Positions 58,150 to 64,000 of a stretch of DNA of 64,000 bases are shown in pieces. Position 1 is the first letter of the stretch. Every line of letters begins with the position of its first letter. Both the position numbers and the translations under genes were made by a program. The notes under the pieces were generated by a model. It was not told the DNA's origin. It ran no database searches and saw nothing but the letters and a program-made list of their open reading frames with translations. Source of the DNA: Haemaphysalis longicornis (lineage: Eukaryota > Arthropoda > Arachnida > Ixodida > Ixodidae); assembly GCA_013339765.2 (NCBI GenBank), contig CM023449.1:20830888-20894887 (forward strand), given 5' to 3'.

Positions 58150-58440
58150 TTAGAAAAAAAGGTAAGCAACGAAAATATTGAAAAACTCCCACCTCCCCTC
58201 GCGGGAACCCCTGTGTAGATGCGACGCATAGGCGGAGCGGCGAAGGGACCGCGTTTTATAGCGCGCATAACGTTGAGGGGACTGCGTAAGCCGGTCCCAG
58301 TCGATGACGACGTTGGCGTACTTGTAAAGCGGCGTGGACTCTAGGTGTTTGAGCCAAGCGTGGATGTTGCTTCGCCGGAGAACGGCACACCGGTTATATG
58401 CGCAGCGCGCCCGAAGGAGAGGAAACCGCGGAAGAGAGAG
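58150..58440 (-). CDS. Coding-looking ORF, unrecognised
   Basis: The minus-strand frame reads RRSNIHAWLKHLESTPLYKY, then ANVVIDWDRLTQSPQRYA, then a basic stretch (KTRSLRRSAYASHLHRG). The residue pattern looks like a folded protein (amphipathic helix, then a VVIDWD strand), but I cannot name the family. No good acceptor lies upstream. It lies beside the inverted GGATT repeat, so a mobile-element origin is possible. Confidence 0.3.
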   Translation of the reverse strand, partial: LSLPRFPLLRARCAYNRCAVLRRSNIHAWLKHLESTPLYKYANVVIDWDRLTQSPQRYARYKTRSLRRSAYASHLHRGSREGRWEFFNIFVAYLFF

Positions 58441-58484
58441 TACTGCACATGCGCCGGCCCCGGCGCGTCTGCCGCGGCTATGAC

Positions 58485-58613
58485 GCGACGTGCCGCGGCT
58501 ATGACGCAACACTATTCAACAATCCACCTCAACCCAATCCAATCCAAATCCAATCCAATCCAAGCCAAGCCAATCCAATCCAATCCAATCCAATGCCCCT
58601 CGCGAGAGAGTGT
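58485..58613 (-). repeat. GGATT pentamer repeat, right arm of an inverted pair
   Basis: Reverse complement of 56041-56185, including the AAGCCAAGCC interruption and the CTCTCGCGAG edge. Confidence 0.85.
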
Positions 58614-58780
58614 TCGCTATCGGAGAGGAGAGGGGGTGAGCGGCGGAGAGCGCAGCAGGCGCGGCGAGGAGAATGGGGGAGGGGTGGACAACGCCGACGA
58701 CGACGACAACGACGACGACGCCGGAGGGACAAGGCGAGTGAATCAGATGCTCTGCATCTAAAAAAACAAACCAAGAGGCA

Positions 58781-58855
58781 CACCTGCTGGGGCTCGAACG
58801 CAAGCCGTCAGCGCCAGTACTGAGTACCCTACATCGAGGCCACAGAGCCCGAACG
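58781..58855 (-). repeat. tRNA-like sequence, minus strand
   Basis: The minus strand has TGGCCTCGATGTAGGG (A-box-like) and TTGCGTTCGAGCCCC (B box). AGATGCTCTGCATCT lies just to the left (58748-58762). Likely a SINE head. Confidence 0.45.
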
Positions 58856-59013
58856 GTGGGCTCCTTTTAGCAGTCGCTTGAAAGAATAGTGCGCGCAGTG
58901 ACATCGCACGTCACGTGGGTGCTCTGTGCAGCGAAGCGTTTGGAAACACGCGTTCCGGCTTTCTATAGGAAGTGAAAGCAAGATATACATCACAGAGCAG
59001 CCAAGAGCGCCAA

Positions 59014-59040
59014 CCTGTAGCATCAGCATGATGCTACAGG
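59014..59040. repeat. Perfect hairpin, 12-bp arms, 3-nt loop
   Basis: CCTGTAGCATCA and its complement enclose GCA. A second hairpin (GTGCACATTC, 10-bp arms, 7-nt loop) follows at 59061-59087. Confidence 0.9.
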
Positions 59041-59044
59041 CAGC

Positions 59045-59332
59045 ATGATGACTAGTTTAGGTGCACATTCATGCAACGAATGTGCACGAATACGCAGCAT
59101 GGATGTGCAAGGATTGGTTGCTGCTAAGACCACTCTCGGATGGGCGCTGCAAGGCCCAGCCCGGAAACGGAGCACGATATGTAGCCGCCAGCAAGTAATA
59201 TGGTTGGCGTTCCTCAGACTAATGGGCTTCGGAAAGCGGACACTAACGCGGACATCCGCAACGCCTGCCTCACGAAGTAGAACATCGACACGACCCACAA
59301 CGAAACCCTGGGTGGACGTTTGGAACCACTGA
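59045..59332 (+). pseudogene. BEL/Pao-like retrotransposon remnant
   Basis: GLVAAKTTLGWALQGP at about 59111-59158 resembles the end of the protease-like region of BEL/Pao polyproteins, where a GW(V/T)LQGP motif is usual. Nothing else of the polyprotein is visible. The hairpin at 59061 lies at the 5' edge of the frame. Confidence 0.35.
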
Positions 59333-59992
59333 TCTCCGCGGCCCGATCATGAAGATTGTTTTCGCAAAGCAAAATACATATCAAGCGAACCGTCAGATAA
59401 CCTTCGACGGGCGCCAGACGACTTCGCTTCCATCGGGCGGGACGATCACATATCTCGACGGTCCTGGTCAAGTAAACCAGCTGTCAAGCTCCATGAACCA
59501 TTGAAAGATGAGGATCGAGGTTGCACGACCAAAAAAAGGAAGAAACCTGCAGAAGGGCCGCAAAGACAATCTGCTCTGAGCCGCTATGTTGTGTGTATAG
59601 AACTACGGTGCTATGTTTAGGCCAGGAACCATTTCTACAAATTGATGTTCTTCACATCTTTTGTGGTCGGGAGTATGTTGTGAATCGTAGAAGAAAACGA
59701 CGTAGCCGGTGGAACAAACGGCCACACTATCATTGTCATAGAAAATTAGTCGCCGCCATTAAAAGCGTTCCATCGGGGTATCACGGCGCCATTCACTGGC
59801 GGCTCAACCGCAACGAGTCGGTCGCTCCGCCACAGTTATGTTCGCATCATTAGATAGCGTTTGTCGCTGAACAACAAACTTAAAAAAAAAAAAAAAAACA
59901 ACTTTCGACCAAATTTTAGTATACTAGCTTCCATTTTCACAATCTCACAATCTTTCTTTCTTTTTTTTTTGTCAAGACACTGCGCGCTTCGA
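59333..59992. other. No gene recognised
   Basis: Unrecognised, with a poly-A run at about 59882-59898. Confidence 0.35.
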
Positions 59993-59998
59993 TTTATT
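59993..59998 (-). promoter_or_regulatory. AATAAA polyadenylation signal, minus strand
   Basis: AATAAA on the minus strand about 330 bp beyond the stop of the minus-strand gene, followed by a TGTCTTG stretch. Confidence 0.4.
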
Positions 59999-60049
59999 CT
60001 CGGAATCACCGCGGATAATCCTCGTGTAATCCGAAGATTCTCCTCACCA

Positions 60050-60077
60050 CAGGGGGGCCACGAATGTGGCCCCCCTG
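60050..60077. repeat. Perfect hairpin, 12-bp arms, 4-nt loop
   Basis: CAGGGGGGCCAC pairs with 60066-60077 around GAAT. It lies in the putative 3' UTR of the minus-strand gene. Confidence 0.9.
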
Positions 60078-60324
60078 CGTTGCGGAACGAAAAACGAATG
60101 TCAGACTGCTTCTCGTGGAGTCCGCGGGGAGTCCCAAACTGTAAATCGAAGAGCCTCACTGCAAAACGCAGTGGAAAGTACACAATTGAGTGCAGCAAAC
60201 GTAAAAGCTTCGTAGAGTATAAATGCGGGTCCTCGTTTTTACTATCTGAGCTTCCAGATAACCGAAACGAAAATCGCAACATTCGGTGAATTTGTTTCGT
60301 CGACAACGCGCAACAGCCACGAAG

Positions 60325-60609
60325 TCAGCATTTTCTCGTACTCCGGCAGCGCTGGTACGTGTGTCGGTGCCGGGTCCCCGTGCCAGGAGGGTTCCTGCCG
60401 ACCGTCATTACGTCCATGGCGTTGCACAGCCGGCAACCACTGCGCGCGGCAGCCTCGTCCAGGGCCAGGCTGGACTCGCGCGTGGACGAGTAGTAGCTAC
60501 TGGACACGATGTCCGAGGCGTCCGGAAAACGTCGCGCAAGAGGCGGTGGCCCGGCCCCGGAGACTCGCACGCAGCCGCAGTTGGCGCGGTCACTGCGTCT
60601 CCCACTGCC
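60325..60609 (-). CDS. Minus-strand gene of unknown family, terminal exon
   Basis: 94 codons and a stop at 60327-60325, phase 0 from the acceptor TGCCGTGCAG (AG at 60611-60610). The peptide has several Cys (SDRANCGCVRVSGAG and SGCRLCNAMDVMTVG) and a Ser/Tyr-rich middle (FPDASDIVSSSYYSS), and ends CRSTRKC. The high GC, long frame and phase match to the next exon make it credible. The paired Cys suggest disulphides or metal binding. I do not recognise the family. Confidence 0.5.
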   Translation of the reverse strand, partial: GSGRRSDRANCGCVRVSGAGPPPLARRFPDASDIVSSSYYSSTRESSLALDEAAARSGCRLCNAMDVMTVGRNPPGTGTRHRHTYQRCRSTRKC

Positions 60610-61913
60610 CTGCACGGCAGAACATAGGAATTGCCGTGGATGAACGCGGTTAAACCAAGTTTACGGAGCGATAGCTCGGTTTGGCTCGCTTTCGGAAAGT
60701 ACGAGACCATTTTTGGTTGGCACGTATTTATCTTTATTGCATGTTTTTGTTTAGCCAAGGACGAAAGTATCGTATTTCCATGAGTGCCGCCTTTGTAGCA
60801 GAAATTACCGCAACTACAATTGTATCACCGACAGCACAAAGATGTTGGTCGCCACTGTCGGCTCTCTTGACGCAGACTGGAGTAAACTTGAATGCAGCCA
60901 GTGCCTCTGGCGGCGACGGCACGAAAGACTGACAGTGAGGCCCTGTTCATCTCCACTGCGCAAAAGCCAGAGGAGCTGGCTACACCGAAGTTGTGCCTTG
61001 GATGAGCTTGAAGGTCAAATTTAGGTAATTTTAATATTTTAGAGGAGAACGGAACCCCTTATATTGTGATCTGTCTTTACTGGGCACGGAGGCAGAATCA
61101 GACTAGGTTAAGGCGATGGGATTGCTTTCGAAAGCTGCATGAAGAGCTTCCAAGGGCTGCAAAAATCTCTTTCGTATTTCTGTGGAGCGGCAAAGAACAT
61201 ATTTTGGTGTGCAGTTCCGACAGACGATCCATAACCACCGATTTAGGGGAAGGTCCCAAGGGTGGTGAGCTTCTGCAAAATAAATTTTGGAGAGAACAAA
61301 AATTCACGTGGATGTCATTTTCTTTTGCTCTACATTTTGTGACTCCTGAAAAGGCCCCATGGAAGCCCACAGCAATTCAAATTGATTCATTATACGCAGG
61401 AATAGTTTGCTAAGGACACTGTGGGAATAGACCGGCCCAAGCACGTAGACGGGGACACAAACTATGCAAGGGGACCTGTAACGGGCTACTTGAACTTATC
61501 GAGGAGGGCACAAGACATGCGAGAATAGTGAGATCACAGCCTCTGCCCAATCTCCTGATTTTGTAGGAGAGTTGGAGTTCTGTTATCTATATAATTCTCT
61601 AACAGCGATGGTTTCCTTATTGCTGTGCTGCGGTGCCCAAGGATGACAGTACTGCTGCTCCCACATCTTGCACGCTTAAATGCGACGGGAAAATAAAGTA
61701 TCGAGTAAGTTATCCGCAGCCGTTTATAATTATTGCGGCCGCAATACATGAGCCATGTCGGCGAGTACTTTCGTCGTCGATCCGAGAACACAGAGTGACT
61801 GCCAATAACCTTACGCGGGGAGAGGTGACGTCAAGGTGAGGATTATGTGACGTCAGCTCCGGTGGCGCCGCCTTCGCGCCGCTGCTGGCTTAGTCGCTCG
61901 GGATGACGCCAGG
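60610..61913. other. Intron of the minus-strand gene; no other gene recognised
   Basis: ORFs at 61066-61413 (plus) and 60734-60922 (minus) have no recognisable motif. Confidence 0.4.
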
Positions 61914-62161
61914 TCGATTGATTGATTGTAGGGTTTAAGGCACCGACGCCACGCAGGCCATGAAGTACGCCGTAGTGGAGGGCTCCGGATTAATTTTGAC
62001 CACCTGGGGACCTTTAACGTCGTACACACAGGCGTTCTCGTACACACAGGTGTTTTTGCTTTTCGCCTTTATCAAAAAAGCGGCCGCCGCGGCCGGTAAT
62101 CGAACCTGCGTCCTCGTGCTCAGCAGCGCAACGCCTTAGCCACTCAGCCACCGCGGCGGGT
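61914..62161 (-). mobile_element. Ruka SINE, minus strand, in an intron
   Basis: Short GATTGATTGATT tail, then TTGACCACCTGGGGACCTTT, then an internal duplication around CGTACACACAGGCGTT / CGTACACACAGGTGTT, then TCGCCTTTATCAAAAAAGCG. B box, A box and CCGCGGCGGG close the element. More diverged than the other copies. Confidence 0.9.
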
Positions 62162-62338
62162 AACCCAACAATATTTTAATGGGAGGCATTCTTTGCCGAG
62201 TCACCGGAGCGTTCACCGCACAGAAAACAGGATACTCCCAACTCACGCATGTCTGACTCAAGAGCAACGCAAAGGTGAAAGAAGGCATATGCCGTCGCCC
62301 CATTCCCAGACTGCGACATGGCTACGCACCACGCTCAC

Positions 62339-62647
62339 GAAGTCGGTGTCGTCGCTGGTAGTTTCTTGCGCACGCCGCGCGCACGAACCACCGCTGCCTC
62401 GCCGACCGATCGCAGTGCGGCTGGAACACCGCTTCGCGCCCGAGCGGTCACCAACGGCTCTGGAGTCTGAACAGCTGTCTTGAAGGATGCAGCGCAGCTC
62501 CGTGTTCAGCCTGGAGTCGGTGAACACGATGCGAAGCGTGTTGTCGTCGTCTCCGCAGCTGGCTCCCCCGCTGCCGTCGCCTCCGATGCCATCGCGCTCA
62601 ACTGACGCCTGCGTGCAGCGTGCTTGTTGTATGATCGAGGGTGACAT
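62339..62647 (-). CDS. Minus-strand gene of unknown family, penultimate exon
   Basis: 103 codons, phase 0 at both ends: acceptor CCACTCCAG (AG at 62649-62648), donor GTGAGC starting at 62338. The peptide contains NTLRIVFTDSRLNTELRCIL, a strand-like segment, flanked by Gly/Ser/Cys- and Arg-rich stretches, and ends TTSDDTDF. It joins to the terminal exon as DDTDF-GSGRRS without a frame change. Family unknown. Confidence 0.5.
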
Positions 62648-62750
62648 CTGGAGTGGAATGGCACATTTTGACAAGCAAATTCCGAAGCACAAAACGAAAG
62701 AGCGATACGAGAACAAAAAAGAAAGCGACAAACACAACACGAATGTGATG

Positions 62751-62898
62751 ACAGACGGACAGACAGACAGACAGGCAGACACCGACAGACAGACAGACGG
62801 ACGGAGGGACAGACGGACGGACGTACAGAGACAGACAGCGACAGACAGAGACAGACATACAGACAGACAGAATGACAGAGACAGACACAGGCAGACAA

Positions 62899-62938
<40 letters not shown>

Positions 62939-63009
62939 GGATGGACAGATGGACGGACAGACGGACAGGCAGACAGATAGACAGTCAGACACAGACGGAC
63001 GGACGGACG

Positions 63010-63049
<40 letters not shown>

Positions 63050-63081
63050 CAGACAGACGGATGGACAGACGGACGGACGGG
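62751..63081 (+). repeat. GACA/GACG microsatellite in an intron
   Basis: About 330 bp of ACAG, ACGG, AGAG and ATGG units. Read on the minus strand it gives long CLSVCLSV frames, which are artefacts. It lies between the two minus-strand exons. Confidence 0.95.
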
Positions 63082-63313
63082 CATATGTAAGGAAGGGCAG
63101 TGAGCGAGATAACGGAAGTCACAAGCAAGGAGCGGAAGGGAGTGCTGAGAACAGTGAGAGAAATACAGAGGTGATGAAAGTATAATAGCAAGGCGATGAA
63201 AGTATAATAAACACATACCAGTACTAGTTTCATTGCGCTCTGTTGTTGGACAGCAGACTAAGTAGCGTTTTTTTTATTTTCTGTCAATGTAGGCTTTGTG
63301 AACAGATAATTAC

Positions 63314-63671
63314 CCTGCTATGTTTGTGCATCGTGCTGCGGAACTGCAACGACCTCCCCTTCTCTGTCTGTGTAGGGTGGCAGCCTTGAGCGCTGGGCTT
63401 GGGAATGGTCAACTTGATCTCCCGTTGCCTGCAAGTATTCGAAACGGGGCGTTGTTCGCCGCTATCGTGACCCCGTCTGGGACGGATGGTCTTGAATGCG
63501 GGGCAGACCACGGCTTCTTCGGTGCCTTTCTCTTTGCTGTCGGCGAAATAGTCGCCATCGTGGTCTTCGCTCGAGTCGCTCTCGGGCGACAAATCCCGGT
63601 GTGGGTCCGCCACCTTGGTCAGGATCTGTGCGTTTCGGCACGCTTCACCCTTCTCACGCCGCGTTGTGTAC
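63314..63671 (-). CDS. Minus-strand gene of unknown family, upstream exon
   Basis: One leading base and 119 codons; acceptor CTTTTCCAG (AG at 63673-63672), donor GTAATT from 63313. The peptide is polar and acidic in the middle (PESDSSEDHDGDYFADSKEK), then basic (FKTIRPRRGHDSGEQRP). No transmembrane segment; probably disordered. It ends in phase 0 and fits the next exon. The first base must complete a codon from an exon further right, perhaps beyond the window. Confidence 0.45.
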
Positions 63672-64000
63672 CTGGAAAAGTGAGGGGTGTTTGATCGATT
63701 ACCGAAAAACTGCACCGAAAACGAGACACACCGAAACACAGGAACACCACAGAAAAAATTGTGGCTGATTCCTCTGTCATAGGAATCGGTGAAACACGGA
63801 AGTGAAATGTTCAGCGAAATCTGCAGCTGAGCATGATTTATGGTTCGGCGGCTGTCTTGGGGGTGTGCTTGGCGAGAGACGTCCTGCTGGCGGGTCGTTT
63901 CGGCAAAGGTGTACTGGCGTCATTTGGGTGACGGATATGACGTCAGTGAAATCTTGGTGTATCCCGGCATAAAACACTTTCATGTAAAAATATAAAACCA
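63672..64000. other. Upstream of the minus-strand exons; no confident exon
   Basis: Minus-strand frames at 63983-63777 and near 63938-63838 (ending RPASRTSLAKHTPKTAAEP) are open, but splice borders are weak, so none is called. Confidence 0.35.

Noticed and set aside
62506..63216. Long minus-strand frames rich in CLSVCLSV
   Set aside because: These are translations of the GACA/GACG microsatellite. Only the non-repetitive part at 62647-62339 is kept as an exon.
63777..63983. Minus-strand ORF and an alternative frame ending RPASRTSLAKHTPKTAAEP
   Set aside because: Composition looks protein-like, but no acceptor or donor fits the phase-2 start of the exon at 63671, and the window ends.

Overview
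This is a eukaryotic, intron-bearing and repeat-dense window. It most likely comes from an ixodid (hard) tick. The main clue is four copies of a tRNA-derived SINE with a GATT/AATC tetranucleotide tail that I recognise as the tick Ruka family. A chitinase-like GH18 gene split by multi-kilobase introns, and a mix of I-like and RTE LINEs, Penelope-like, hAT-like, TTAA-type and TA-type elements, fit the same picture. Nothing bacterial was seen. The species assignment is from memory of these families, not from a search.

Two host gene models can be supported. (1) A plus-strand GH18 chitinase-like gene has four exons at 29021-29392, 42141-42356, 49321-49527 and 49905-50093. All junctions are phase 0 with GT-AG borders, the stop is at 50091-50093 and an AATAAA lies at 50805-50810. 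The GH18 catalytic signature is rebuilt across intron 1 and lacks the catalytic Glu, so the product is probably a non-enzymatic chitin-binding-like protein. Its 5' exon(s) are not identified; 18733-18907 is one weak candidate. (2) A minus-strand gene of unknown family has three 3' exons (63671-63314, 62647-62339, 60609-60325) with phase-compatible junctions. The two genes converge. Other candidate exons (6169-5986 minus, 18733-18907 plus, 47054-47306 plus) and a few short single-hydrophobic-segment ORFs are listed at low confidence.

Layout: 0-5.6 kb holds a THAP-like fragment, mostly unrecognised sequence and a head-to-head inverted pair of Penelope-like GIY-YIG endonuclease ends. 6-18 kb holds a LINE 3' end, a large-TIR TA element, a small hAT-like element with a perfect 8-bp target duplication, and minus-strand I-like and RTE LINE fragments. 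18-29 kb holds a Ruka SINE, a long palindrome, degenerate tandem repeats and two LINE pieces. 29-50 kb is the GH18 gene. Its introns carry a solo LTR, THAP-bearing sequences including a TIR element of about 2.9 kb, a hAT-like element that ends 61 bp before exon 2, nested MITEs, and a Ruka copy with about 122 uninterrupted AATC units. 50-60 kb is mobile-element debris: a LINE split by a solo LTR, inverted GGATT repeats, a 213-bp tandem duplication and a BEL/Pao-like remnant. 60-64 kb is the minus-strand gene with a Ruka copy and a GACA/GACG microsatellite.

The most unusual feature is an excess of short, near-perfect hairpins (arms 10-37 bp, loops 3-13 nt). One is a 32-bp perfect hairpin insertion with an 8-bp target duplication, and a paralogous copy of the site lacks it.
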